Shown here: positions 54,229 through 63,032 of the stretch, piece by piece
Layout of the letters: the number at the start of each line of letters is the position of its first letter
Position numbering within the stretch: position 1 is the first letter of the stretch
DNA from: Thermohalobaculum sp050330995
GTDB lineage: Bacteria; Pseudomonadota; Alphaproteobacteria; Rhodobacterales; Rhodobacteraceae
Direction of reading: 5' to 3'
DNA: 64,000 nucleotides
Assembly (NCBI GenBank): GCA_050330995.1
Contig: JBHJHI010000081.1
Coordinates: 1-64,000 of the forward strand
The notes under the pieces: model-generated
Told to the model about the DNA's origin: nothing
The model's input: the letters and a program-made list of their open reading frames with translations, nothing else
Database searches by the model: none
Program-made: the position numbers and the translations under genes

Positions 54229-55269
54229 TCAGCCGGAGCGGGCCGGCGGCACGTGGTCGATCAGGTCGACCGCCCCGAAGCTCTCGACCGCGATCCAGAC
54301 GACGAAGCCGACGTAGAGCGCGAGGAGCGCTGCCGACTCGCGCTGGGTCAGCACCAGGCTCGTGCGCATCATCAGAAACAGCGCGATCGTCGCCGCGGTC
54401 AGCACCCCCATCATGGGCGCGGCGATCGAGAAGTTGATCACCGTCGCGCCCGCGACCAGCACGCCCGCCGGGATGCAGACCAAAAGGTCGAACACGTTCG
54501 AGCCGAGCACGTTGGCGAGCGAGGTCAGCCCCCGGCCCCGCCGCGCCGCGCGCACCGAGACGAAGGCGTCGGGCACCGAGGTGCCAGCGGCGACCACGGT
54601 GATGCCCCAGAGGAAATCGGGGGTGTCGAAGATCTCGCCGAAGGAGAGGGCGGCCCGCACCAGCCCCTCGACGCCGACGACGATGACGCCGAGCGAGAGC
54701 GCGAGGCGCGCCCATTCCCGTCCCGGGCGCACGTCCTCCGGCGCGGGGGCGCCCTCGAACTCGATCGTGTCCTGGTACTGCACGAACAGATAGAGCGCGT
54801 AGAGCGCGATCGGGATCAGCGCGAGCCCGCGCGTGACCTCGCCCAGGATCGCGCCGGTATCGCTCGCCACGGGGTTGTAGATCACCGCGAAGGCGAAGGT
54901 CAGCGTCAGCACCGCGACCGACACCATGTAGAACTGCGACTCCTTGTAGACGAGGTCGCGGTCGGCGCGCAGGCGGTGGGTGGAGAACAGTCCCGAGAGC
55001 GCGGGGATGACGAGGATGTTGAACAGGGCCGAGCCGACGATCGCGGCGACGCCGAGTTCGAAGGCGCCGTGCAGCGAGGCGGCGATCACGGTGGTCGACA
55101 ACTCGGGGAAGCTCGACCCGATCGCCACCACGATGGCGCCCTGCACCACGTCGGGCAGGCGGTAGTGGGCCGAGAGCCGCTCGGAGGCGGTCTCGAGCAG
55201 GCCCGAGCCGAGCCAGATCGCCGCGGTCGCGATCACGGCCACGGCGGCCCAGACGAGGATCGGGGTCAA
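54229..55269 (-). CDS. Sodium/calcium antiporter-type CaCA family protein
   Basis: A 346-residue membrane exchanger. The two internal alpha repeats are clear: IVVAIGSSFPELSTT with GSALFNIL, and VVAAGTSVPDAFVSV with GSNVFDLLV, each holding the ion-binding Glu or Asp. About ten membrane helices with a central soluble loop (EGAPAPEDVRPGREW). It exports Ca2+ or another cation against Na+ or H+. The start is an unusual TTG at 55269, with GGAGAG five bases upstream and no ATG before the first helix. It is not clearly linked to its neighbours. Confidence 0.85.
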   Translation of the reverse strand: MTPILVWAAVAVIATAAIWLGSGLLETASERLSAHYRLPDVVQGAIVVAIGSSFPELSTTVIAASLHGAFELGVAAIVGSALFNILVIPALSGLFSTHRLRADRDLVYKESQFYMVSVAVLTLTFAFAVIYNPVASDTGAILGEVTRGLALIPIALYALYLFVQYQDTIEFEGAPAPEDVRPGREWARLALSLGVIVVGVEGLVRAALSFGEIFDTPDFLWGITVVAAGTSVPDAFVSVRAARRGRGLTSLANVLGSNVFDLLVCIPAGVLVAGATVINFSIAAPMMGVLTAATIALFLMMRTSLVLTQRESAALLALYVGFVVWIAVESFGAVDLIDHVPPARSG

Positions 55270-55406
55270 GGGGTCTCTCCGTGCGGTCCTCGCCGCTCAA
55301 CGCGGCAGGCGCCGATCGGATCGGCCCCGGAAACATCGCCCCGGCCGGGCGGCCCGGGACCGGAACCTCTCGGTCCGGCCGGGGCGCGCTCCGGCGGAGG
55401 GCGGGT

Positions 55407-57824
55407 TCAGTTCGAGCCGAGGGCGGCGAGCGCCTCCTCCGCCTCGGCGACGCGGGTGAAGCGCTGGTCGGCCGCCAGCGTCAGCGCCCGCTCCAGGTGG
55501 CGGCGCGCGTCCTCCGGGCGGTCGTTCGCGGCGTAGGCCATGCCGAGGTGGTACTGCACGAAGGCGTTGTCCGGCAGGGCGCCCGCCGCCCGTTCCAGCG
55601 GCCCGAGCGCGGCCTCGTACTCGCCCGTGAGGTAGAGCACCCAGCCGAGCGTATCCTGCATCTCGGGCACCTCGGTGCCTTCGAGACGGGCGGCGATGGC
55701 GCGGGCGCGCTCCAGCGCGCCGGGGCGGTCGGCGAAGTGCTCGGCCAGCGTGCTCGCGAGGTTGTTGGCGGCGATGACGCTGTCGGGCTGCGCCTCGTAG
55801 ACCGCCTCGTACTGTTCGAGCGCGTCCTCGTAGTCGCCGGCGCGCTCCAGCAGGCTCGCGAGCGTCAGGCGGATGCGCAGGTCGTCCCCGGCGGCGGCGA
55901 GCCCCTCGCGCAGGCGCACGCGCGCGGTGACGAGGTCGCCCTCCTGCATCTCGTAGCGCGCGAGCATGAGATAGACGTCGCCGCTGTCGGGGAAGTCGGC
56001 GCGCATCGCCTCCAGCAGCTCGATCGCCCGCTCGCGCTCGCCCAGACGCTCGGCGAGTTCCACCTCGATCATGCGGGCGAGGCGGTTGTCGGGGTTGTCG
56101 GCGAGCACGCGCTCGACGAAGTCGCGCGCCTCGCTCGTGCGCTCGGCGGCGACCAGGTTGGCGACGAAGGCGCGCAGGCGCCGCGTGTTGCCCCCGCCCT
56201 GCTCCAGAAGCCCGCGCAGCACCGCGGCGCTCTCGTCGAAGCGCTCCTGGCCCGAGAGCGAGGCGGCGACGATGTCCTCGGCGGTGTCGCCGCCGCCCTC
56301 CAGCTCGCGCAGCTGCGCGGCGACGGTCTCGGCGCCGACCCAGTCCTGCTGGCGCAGTCTCAGCTCGGCGAGCGCGCTCAGCACCGCGCGGTTGTCCGGC
56401 GCGCGGCGCGCGGCCTCGCTCAGCACCGCCTCGGCACCGTCGAGCCGGCCCTGGCTCAGCAGGAAGCCGACGTATTCCTGCGCGACCTGGGGCGCGTAGT
56501 CGGAGACCCGGGTGGCGGTGGCGAGCTGGTCGCTGCCGAGCGCCTCGTTGCCGGCGCGCAGATGCGCGCGCCCCGAGAGCAGGAGCAGGCGCACGTCGTT
56601 GGGCTCGGTGGTAAGGCCGGTGCGCAGCGTCTCGATCGCAGCACCGTGCTCGCCGCGCTCGAGCTGGATCGCGCCGCGGATCGCGAGCGCGTCGACATTG
56701 GCGCGGTCGCCTTCGAGGGCGGCGTCGATCAGCGCCTCGCCGCGCTCGACGTCGCCCTCCGAGATGGCGTAGCGCGCCAGCACCACGCGCGCGAGGCTGG
56801 CGTCGTTGCTCCCGCTCTCGGCGACGCGGGTCATGACCGCGCGCGCCTCGTCCTGGCGGTCGTTGTCGTAGAGAAGCTCGGCGAGCGCCTCGCGCAGCGG
56901 CCAGGTCTCGCCCTTCGCGCTCGCGTCGATCTGGTCGCGCAGCTCGGCGACCGCGGCGTCGAGCCCTTCGACGCGCAGCCGGAAGCGCACGATGTCGAGG
57001 CGCGCCTCGGTCTTGTCCTGGGCGCTGGCGGCGATGTCGCGCAGCTGCACCTCGGCCTTCTCGTACTCGCCGAGCGAGGCGTAGCGCTCGGCGAGCGCGC
57101 GGCGCACCGCGACCACGTCGGGGAACTCGGAGACGATGTATTCGAGCTGGTCGAGCACCGCGTCGGCGCGGCCCGCCGCTTCGAGCAGGCGCAGCCGCAG
57201 GAGCTGGAGCGAGAGGTCGTCCTCGTGGACCGCGAGGATGGCGTCGGTCATCGCCAGCGCCTCGTCGAGCTGGCCCTGCTCGACGCGGTCGGAGATCAGC
57301 ACCACGCTCGCCGCGGCGTGCAGCGGCTCGATCTCGACCGCCTTCGTGGCGAGTTCGAGCGCGAAGCGGTCGTCGCCGACCTGGTAGGCGGTCGAGGCGC
57401 GCACGGCGAGCACGTCGGGGTCGTCGGGCGCCAGCTCGTAGGCTTCCTGGGCCACCTCGAGCGCGCGGTCGACCTTGCCCGAGACCAGCATGTACTGCGC
57501 GAGCCGCACGCGCGCCTCGACGTTGGCGGCGTCGTTCTCGACGGCGACGACGTAGTGGCCGACGGCGCGGCCGAACTCCCCCTGGTCCTCGAACAGCTTG
57601 GCGAGTTCGAGCCGGGCCTCGACGTTGTCCTGGTCGAGCTTGATCGCGTTCAGGTATTCGAGCTTGGCCTTCTCCGGCTGGCCCTCCTCGACGAGGGCGG
57701 CGCCGCGCTCGAGATGGCCTTGGATGCGCTCCTCGACGCTGTCGCAGCCGGCGAGCAGGACGAGCGCGAGGGCGGCGCTCGCCAGGGCGCCACGCGGGGG
57801 GAAGGGGCGGCGGGCGTCGGTCAT
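55407..57824 (-). CDS. TPR-repeat lipoprotein of PEP-CTERM/exopolysaccharide systems (PrsT-like)
   Basis: An 805-residue lipoprotein. The lipobox ALVLLAGC gives Cys27 near the N-terminus, and the rest is about 20 degenerate TPR repeats; examples are KAKLEYLNAIKLDQDNVEAR, KVDRALEVAQEAYELAPDDP, DYEDALEQYEAVYEAQPDSV and EYEAALGPLERAAGALPDNA. The length and repeats match the PrsT-type lipoproteins encoded near exosortase/exopolysaccharide loci. It is likely to sit at the periplasmic side of the outer membrane as a scaffold for polymer export. The ATG at 57824 is used because the lipoprotein signal starts there; its ribosome site is weak. It is 483 bases downstream of the sugar transferase gene. 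Confidence 0.8.
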   Translation of the reverse strand: MTDARRPFPPRGALASAALALVLLAGCDSVEERIQGHLERGAALVEEGQPEKAKLEYLNAIKLDQDNVEARLELAKLFEDQGEFGRAVGHYVVAVENDAANVEARVRLAQYMLVSGKVDRALEVAQEAYELAPDDPDVLAVRASTAYQVGDDRFALELATKAVEIEPLHAAASVVLISDRVEQGQLDEALAMTDAILAVHEDDLSLQLLRLRLLEAAGRADAVLDQLEYIVSEFPDVVAVRRALAERYASLGEYEKAEVQLRDIAASAQDKTEARLDIVRFRLRVEGLDAAVAELRDQIDASAKGETWPLREALAELLYDNDRQDEARAVMTRVAESGSNDASLARVVLARYAISEGDVERGEALIDAALEGDRANVDALAIRGAIQLERGEHGAAIETLRTGLTTEPNDVRLLLLSGRAHLRAGNEALGSDQLATATRVSDYAPQVAQEYVGFLLSQGRLDGAEAVLSEAARRAPDNRAVLSALAELRLRQQDWVGAETVAAQLRELEGGGDTAEDIVAASLSGQERFDESAAVLRGLLEQGGGNTRRLRAFVANLVAAERTSEARDFVERVLADNPDNRLARMIEVELAERLGERERAIELLEAMRADFPDSGDVYLMLARYEMQEGDLVTARVRLREGLAAAGDDLRIRLTLASLLERAGDYEDALEQYEAVYEAQPDSVIAANNLASTLAEHFADRPGALERARAIAARLEGTEVPEMQDTLGWVLYLTGEYEAALGPLERAAGALPDNAFVQYHLGMAYAANDRPEDARRHLERALTLAADQRFTRVAEAEEALAALGSN

Positions 57825-58307
57825 GAACTCGATCCGCTGTTGGGACGCGTTGCGCGTCGGTCTATGGGCAGGCGCCCGATTCCTCAAGCGCGCTCGATGT
57901 TTCGCGCGCCACGAGCGCGCTCGGGGTCCGGGGCGCCGTCCGCCGCGCCGTGGCTGGCCGACGCTCCGGGATCTCGCTCCGGCGCGTCGCGTGCCCGGCC
58001 TCTCCGATCCGGCACGGCGAGCGCTCCGGCCTCGACCGGGCTTCGCCCGCGCCACCGCCTGGGTTTCACGGGCGCGATCGTAACGCGCGATCGTGGCCGC
58101 GGCGTGGCGGGCACGGTCCGGGAGCCCGTCCCGGCACGACCGGCCCGCGCGGTCGGGCTCGCCGCTCCCACGGGCCCCGACCGCCGCGATCTGTCGGAGC
58201 CGCTCCCCCGGAGCGCCGTTCGACCCGATCGGATGCGGCGCTCTGGCTCGTCGCCCCGCGCGCACTTTCGCGACGCCCATACATTCCGTCAGGGCAGGAC
58301 AAACGCC
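57825..58307. other. Gene-free interval inside the exopolysaccharide locus
   Basis: About 480 bases between the sugar transferase and TPR lipoprotein genes. The rest of the locus is tightly packed, so this gap is unusual. The frame of the lipoprotein stays open upstream to 58280, but its composition is random and Arg/Gly-rich. I see no gene or repeat. It probably holds a separate promoter for the TPR gene. Confidence 0.35.
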
Positions 58308-59771
58308 CTAATACGCGTTCTTCTGGAACAGCACCACCATGGCGGTAAGCACCAGGATCTTCAAGTCGAACAATAGCGACCAGTTCTCGGCGTAGTAGAT
58401 GTCGTGGTCGACCCGCGCCTTCATCTTGCCGATCGCCTCGGTCTCGCCGCGCAGGCCGCAGACCTGCGCCCAGCCGGTGATGCCGGGCTTGACCTTGTGA
58501 CGCGCGAAATAGCCGCGGATGCGCCGGCCGTAGTCCTCGTTGTGATCGAGCGCGTGCGGGCGCGGGCCGACGAGCGACATCGTCCCGTTCAGCACGTTCA
58601 GGAGCTGGGGCAACTCGTCGATCGAGGTGCGCCGGATGAAGCGGCCCACCCGCGTGATCCGCGGGTCGTGCTTCTGCGCCTGCTTGGTGACGTGTTCCGG
58701 GATCTCGCGGTGGTACATCGAGCGGAACTTGTAGATCTCGAACGCGTGGTTGTTGAAGCCGAGCCGCTTCTGGCGGAAGAATACCGGGCCGGGGCTGTCG
58801 ATCTTGATGGCGACGGCCACGACGATCAGCAACGGCGAGAGCGCGAGCACGATCAGCGCCGAGAGCACGTAGTCCTCGAGCGCCTTCAACAGGAACGACC
58901 AGCCCGAGATCGGGCGCTGGACCACCTCGAACACCGGCAACTGGCTCGCCGCCCCCATGACGGGGCGGAACTGGAGCTGGTAGCCGAGCAGATCGGTCGA
59001 GACCGCGACGTTGATCGGAAGCTCGCGCAGCGCCTCCAGCGTCTCGGCGACCAGCGCCTCCTCGGACCAGGGCAGCGCGATGATGATGTCGTCGATCGAG
59101 TGGGTGCGCGCGTGCGCGATCATCGCCTCGAAGCCGCCGAGCACGGGATGGTCCTCGAGCGCGTCGATCGCGGGATCGGCGCTGGCGGCGAACACGCCGT
59201 CCACGCTCGTGAAGTAGGGGTTGATCGCGGCGAGGCGGCGCAGGAACTGGCGCGCCTGCTCGCCGGTGCCGAGCACCACCAGCCGCCGCCCGATCACGCC
59301 GCGCCGCCCGAGCGCCTGGAGCGCCTGGCAGGCGAGCAGCCGCGTCGTCACCAGCGAGACGGTCGCCGCGACCGCGAAGGCGACCAGCCAGCGGTTAGAG
59401 TAGATGTCCTGGGTCTTGAGCGTGACGACGATGGTCAGGAACAGCAGGAACGCGGTGACCACGGCCACGATCAGGAAATCGGAGCGGCTGATCGGGCGCA
59501 TGATCGCGTCGACGTCGTACATGTCCGCGCGCGAGAGCAGGGTGACGGCGGCGAAGGTGACGAAGCCGACGGCGAAGACGTAGTAGTCGAGCGTCACCGC
59601 GCTGTAGCGTACCAGCGCGAGATGGGAGAGCGCGCCGGAGCCCGCGAGCGCGAGGACGTCGAGCACGAGGACGACGCCCGGCAGGCTCGCGATCGTGAGC
59701 CAGGCGGGACGCGACGTTCGGCTGCGCCCCCGTCTCGCCGGCCGTTCCGCCCGCTGCAGCATGTCCAACAT
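58308..59771 (-). CDS. Polyprenyl-phosphate sugar-1-phosphate transferase (undecaprenyl-phosphate glucose phosphotransferase)
   Basis: A 487-residue initiating transferase of the WcaJ/PssY type. There are four or five N-terminal helices, a soluble Rossmann-like CoA-binding-type domain (VIGRRLVVLGTGEQARQFLR), a re-entrant helix, and a C-terminal catalytic domain. The catalytic domain has KIDSPGPVFFRQKRLGFN, the sugar-transferase hallmarks, YKFRSMY, RRTSIDELPQLLNVLNG with the DE pair, and VGPRPHALDHNEDY. It loads the first hexose-1-phosphate onto undecaprenyl phosphate to start exopolysaccharide repeat synthesis. ATG 59771 is used. It follows the beta-barrel gene by 68 bases on the same strand. 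Confidence 0.9.
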   Translation of the reverse strand: MLDMLQRAERPARRGRSRTSRPAWLTIASLPGVVLVLDVLALAGSGALSHLALVRYSAVTLDYYVFAVGFVTFAAVTLLSRADMYDVDAIMRPISRSDFLIVAVVTAFLLFLTIVVTLKTQDIYSNRWLVAFAVAATVSLVTTRLLACQALQALGRRGVIGRRLVVLGTGEQARQFLRRLAAINPYFTSVDGVFAASADPAIDALEDHPVLGGFEAMIAHARTHSIDDIIIALPWSEEALVAETLEALRELPINVAVSTDLLGYQLQFRPVMGAASQLPVFEVVQRPISGWSFLLKALEDYVLSALIVLALSPLLIVVAVAIKIDSPGPVFFRQKRLGFNNHAFEIYKFRSMYHREIPEHVTKQAQKHDPRITRVGRFIRRTSIDELPQLLNVLNGTMSLVGPRPHALDHNEDYGRRIRGYFARHKVKPGITGWAQVCGLRGETEAIGKMKARVDHDIYYAENWSLLFDLKILVLTAMVVLFQKNAY

Positions 59772-59839
59772 CGGCTCCCCGCCCGAGGCCGAAGATCGCC
59801 CCCATCCCTGGCCGTGCCCGGATATAGCGGCAAATCTCC

Positions 59840-61153
59840 TCAGGGATAAAGTGCGAGATCGCGCGTCAGCGTCAGCGTCGCGCCGTTCGACAGCCGCAAA
59901 TCGCCGTCGTTGCTGCCGATCAGGAAGGCGTAACTGAGCCGGGCGCTCCAGTTGCGGCTGACGTCGTAGCTGAGCCCTGGCGAGACGCGGGCGATCAGCG
60001 AGCCGTCGCCGTCGCCACCGTCGGCGTCGATGTCGCGGCTGCGCGACAGCCTCAGCCTCAGCGTCAGGCTGTGGCGCCGCGTCAGGTTCTCGTCCGCCGA
60101 GGCGAAGAGCGAGGTGCGGTTGGACAGATCGCCGTTCGCCGAGGGCGAGACCGACTGCGCCGCGCCGAGGCTGAAGCGCCGCGCCGCGGTGCGGTAGTCG
60201 ACCGCGAGCGAGCCGGAGAAGCCGAGCGTGCTGTCCTCGTCGCTCGGCTGCGCGCCGATGTCGCGCTCGTCGAACAGGGTGTAGACGAGTCCGCCGGAGG
60301 CGGAGAACGACAGCCGCGGCGAGGCGGTGCGCGTGATCCCGAGCCTCGTGTTGAAGAGGGTGGCGTCGCGCGCGGTCTCGAGCTCGGACAGGAAGCGCTG
60401 CCCGGCGAAGGAGAGCGTGAGGTCGGTGCGCTGCGAGACGCTGCGCCTCAGGCTCGCGTTCGCGCCGAAGGAGGTGGAGCCGGCGATCTGCTCGGTCGTC
60501 TCGCCGACGCGCCGGAACGAGGCGTTCACGCCCGTGCCCAGCGACGTTCGTGGCGAGAGCGGCACGCTGAGGCCGAGGCTCGGGGCGACGCGGATCTCGG
60601 TGGTCTCGACGTCGTCGAGCGTGGCGTCGTCGGCGGCGGTGTCCTGATCGATGAGTTCGTCCTCGACGACGTCGAACCCGTCGTCGTCGAAGTCGGGCAG
60701 GTCGAGCCCGCCCAGGGTGTCGCCGAAGTCGTCGGCGAAGGCGGTATCGTCGCTGTCGAGGCGCCGGCGGCGGAAGGTGAGCCCCGGCGAGAGCGCGAAG
60801 CGCGGCTGCGCGATCTGGCCCGACAGCCGCAGCGTCGGCTCGAACAGTTCGCGGAGCGCGTCCTGGTCCTCGTCCCGGTTGGTGCGGTAGCGAAAGCCGA
60901 AGCCGGTCGCGAGCCTCCAGGACGAGCGCTGCGTCGCGAGCCGGCCGTTGAGGCTCAGCCGCGTGTTGCTCCCGAACGAGATCGGCTCCCCGCCGCCTCT
61001 GTCGCTGTCGAGCGACGGGTTGGTGTCGAGCGACAGGTTCTGCGACAGGGAGCCGTCCAGAGTGAACCCCTGCGCCGCGGCCCCGGCCGGCGCCATCGCG
61101 GCCAACGCCGCGGCGAAGGCGGTGGCGAGGCGCGCGCCTCGCGGCGGGCTCAT
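59840..61153 (-). CDS. Outer-membrane beta-barrel protein of the exopolysaccharide locus
   Basis: A 437-residue protein with a signal peptide (LATAFAAALAAMAPAGAAAQ). The rest is an alternating beta pattern with frequent Asp/Ser/Arg turns, and repeats such as TRLSLNGRLATQRSSWRLAT and RLSFSASGGLVYTLFDER, typical of outer-membrane barrels in Rhodobacterales polysaccharide loci. An acidic loop at about 150-185 (DDFGDTLGGLDLPDFDDDGF) may lie outside. Its ATG overlaps the stop of the exporter gene at 61150 by four bases, so it is coupled to Wza. It may form the outer-membrane pore or a secreted-polymer binding barrel. The precise role is unproven. Confidence 0.75.
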   Translation of the reverse strand: MSPPRGARLATAFAAALAAMAPAGAAAQGFTLDGSLSQNLSLDTNPSLDSDRGGGEPISFGSNTRLSLNGRLATQRSSWRLATGFGFRYRTNRDEDQDALRELFEPTLRLSGQIAQPRFALSPGLTFRRRRLDSDDTAFADDFGDTLGGLDLPDFDDDGFDVVEDELIDQDTAADDATLDDVETTEIRVAPSLGLSVPLSPRTSLGTGVNASFRRVGETTEQIAGSTSFGANASLRRSVSQRTDLTLSFAGQRFLSELETARDATLFNTRLGITRTASPRLSFSASGGLVYTLFDERDIGAQPSDEDSTLGFSGSLAVDYRTAARRFSLGAAQSVSPSANGDLSNRTSLFASADENLTRRHSLTLRLRLSRSRDIDADGGDGDGSLIARVSPGLSYDVSRNWSARLSYAFLIGSNDGDLRLSNGATLTLTRDLALYP

Positions 61154-61941
61154 TCGAACAGGCCGCGCTCTGGCACGACGATGACGTCGCCGTCGACGAC
61201 GGGGACGATCTCCGCGAGCGGCGCGCCGTCGAGCACCGCGTCGTAGTCGAAGAGATAGAGCGCGCCCGCGGCCCCCTCGATCTTGCGGCGCAGCTGGATG
61301 CGGCGCGTGGCCGCGAACACGCTCGGCCCGCCGGCGAGGGCCAGCGCCTGGAGGATGTTGAAGGGCTCGCCGGTCTCGAACGGGAAGCCGCCCGGGCGCG
61401 CGACCTCGCCGAGCACGAACACCTGCCCCACGTCGTCCTGCTCGGCGAGCAGCTCCTGGACGATGCGCGCGTTGAACGGGCCGAGGCCCGCGAGGCTCAC
61501 GTCGACCGTGGGCGCGGTGATGAAGTCCTCGGAGAGGCCGCGCAGGATGATCTGCTCGACCTCCTCCGGCGTGCGCCCGCTCGCGTCGATGGTGCCCGCG
61601 ATCGGCATCGAGACCTTGCCGTCGGGCCGCACGAGCAGCGTGCGGTTGAGGCTGGCGTCCTCCAGCACGGAGACGGAGATGCTGTCGCCGGGGCGCAGCT
61701 GGAAGTCCTCGTCGACCACGGTGATGCTGCCGGGGTCCACCTCGGGCGTGCCCGTCGGCGCGCCGAGCCCGCCGGGCGCGGGGGCGAAGCCGGGCACGGC
61801 CACGCCCTGGGACGGACCCGTCGGCACGCCGGTGCCGCCCGTCGGCCCCGTGCCGAGGGCGGAGCCCTGCTCGACGGTCTGCGCCGCCGCCGGCAGCGCG
61901 AGAGAGAGCGACAGCGCGAGGGCGAGGAGGGGGTGGCGCAT
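61150..61941 (-). CDS. Polysaccharide export protein (Wza/EpsA-type)
   Basis: A 263-residue outer-membrane polysaccharide export protein. Signal peptide at the start (HPLLALALSLSLALPAAAQ); no lipobox cysteine is visible. The poly_export domain follows (DEDFQLRPGDSISVSVLEDA, VRPDGKVSMPIAGTIDASG, EEVEQIILRGL), then a SLBB-like domain (GQVFVLGEVARPGGFPF and FNILQALALAGGPS). It forms the periplasmic/outer-membrane channel for the polymer. ATG 61941 has GGAGAG upstream. It is 157 bases downstream of the ATPase gene and overlaps the beta-barrel gene. Confidence 0.88.
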   Translation of the reverse strand: MRHPLLALALSLSLALPAAAQTVEQGSALGTGPTGGTGVPTGPSQGVAVPGFAPAPGGLGAPTGTPEVDPGSITVVDEDFQLRPGDSISVSVLEDASLNRTLLVRPDGKVSMPIAGTIDASGRTPEEVEQIILRGLSEDFITAPTVDVSLAGLGPFNARIVQELLAEQDDVGQVFVLGEVARPGGFPFETGEPFNILQALALAGGPSVFAATRRIQLRRKIEGAAGALYLFDYDAVLDGAPLAEIVPVVDGDVIVVPERGLFE

Positions 61942-62098
61942 GGGCAGGCTCTCCACGGGGTGAGGAAATCCGACGCAGATCAACCACGCCGTCCCGTCGA
62001 AGACCAGACCGTGTCCCGACGTCGCGGGGGCGGGTATCCCGAGATGCGACGGCTCGGCAACAGGGGCGCGCGGCGTCCGCCCCCGTGGCCGGACGCTC

Positions 62099-62980
62099 TC
62101 AGCCGCTCTGCGACGGACCGCCGTAGCCGTAGCCGCCGTACCCGTAGCCGTAGCCGTAGGAATAGGGGTCGCGGCGCGGGTCGCGGTGCTTGTTGAGCAG
62201 AATGCCGAGGAAGTTGGTGTTGGCCGAGAGCAGCCGCTCGCACTCGTCGATGTCGCTCGCGCGGCTCTCGCCAGCGGAGACGACCAGCATGGTGCAGTCG
62301 GCGAGCTGGACGAAGGCGAGGGCGTCGTCGTTCACCAGCATCGGCGGCAGGTCGAAGATCGTGACCTCCGGCTTGAAGCGGCGCTGGATGGCGTCGAGGG
62401 TCTGAGCGGTGGTCGGGCGCTCGATCAGCTCGGCGCTGTCGCGCACGCGCACGCTGTTGAGCCCGAGCGCGAGGTTGTCGCCGATGCGCTCGAGATGCGC
62501 CTCCGGCGCGACCTGGCCGGTCAGCATCGCGCCGATCTGTCGCTTGCCGGTGGCGCCGAGGATCGAGGCCACCCGCGGCGCCTTCAGGTCCATGTCGATC
62601 AGCATGGTGCGATGGGTGGCGTGGCGCGACAGGCTGAAGGCGAGGTTGGCCGAGATCACCGTCTTGCCGCAGCCCTTGGTCGGCGAGGTGATGGCGAGGC
62701 GCGACCAGCCGTTCTCGCGCATGAGCTTCAGGAGGCGGGTGCGCAGCACGTCGAAGGTGACGTGCGCGGGGTCGGTCTTCTGGTAGGAGACCACGCGCTC
62801 GCGGCGCATGCGGTCGGCGTCGATCGGCAGAACGGCGAGCCCCTGCCACAGATCGTCGACCGACGAGGCGCCGCCCCCCGGGCGCGCGGCGGGCTCGGCG
62901 CCCGGCGGCGGGGGGACGGCCGAGACGCCCTCGCGCCGCTCGCGCGCCTTGGAGATCGCGTCCTTGAGTCTCTCGACCAT
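62099..62980 (-). CDS. Exopolysaccharide BY-kinase-type ATPase (CpsD/ExoP C-terminal half)
   Basis: A 293-residue P-loop ATPase. The Walker A loop is SPTKGCGKTVISANLA, the Walker A' motif is MLIDMDLKAPR, and a later VTIFDLPPMLVNDDALAF gives the Walker B region. The C-terminus is a Tyr/Gly tail (SYGYGYGYGGYGYGG), the cluster used for autophosphorylation in bacterial tyrosine kinases. It acts with the Wzz/GumC-like protein at 63033 to set polymer length and drive export. The tail is encoded by a short codon repeat (62121-62160). ATG 62980 follows the next gene by 52 bases. Confidence 0.88.
   Translation of the reverse strand: MVERLKDAISKARERREGVSAVPPPPGAEPAARPGGGASSVDDLWQGLAVLPIDADRMRRERVVSYQKTDPAHVTFDVLRTRLLKLMRENGWSRLAITSPTKGCGKTVISANLAFSLSRHATHRTMLIDMDLKAPRVASILGATGKRQIGAMLTGQVAPEAHLERIGDNLALGLNSVRVRDSAELIERPTTAQTLDAIQRRFKPEVTIFDLPPMLVNDDALAFVQLADCTMLVVSAGESRASDIDECERLLSANTNFLGILLNKHRDPRRDPYSYGYGYGYGGYGYGGPSQSG
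62121..62160 (-). repeat. Short GCCGTA-type codon repeat encoding the tyrosine tail
   Basis: On the plus strand the segment is a run of GCCGTA/CCGTAG units with small changes. It codes on the minus strand for the alternating Tyr-Gly tail of the BY-kinase-type ATPase. Such slippage-prone repeats can vary in copy number between strains. Confidence 0.6.
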
Positions 62981-63032
62981 ATCCTCGTCCCCGTTGTCTC
63001 TGTCGTCGCCCGCCGGGCGGCGCGGCCGCGCC

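Noticed and set aside
62121..62160. Possible CRISPR-like short repeats
   Set aside because: The repeat has no spacers and is only the codon repeat of a tyrosine-glycine tail.
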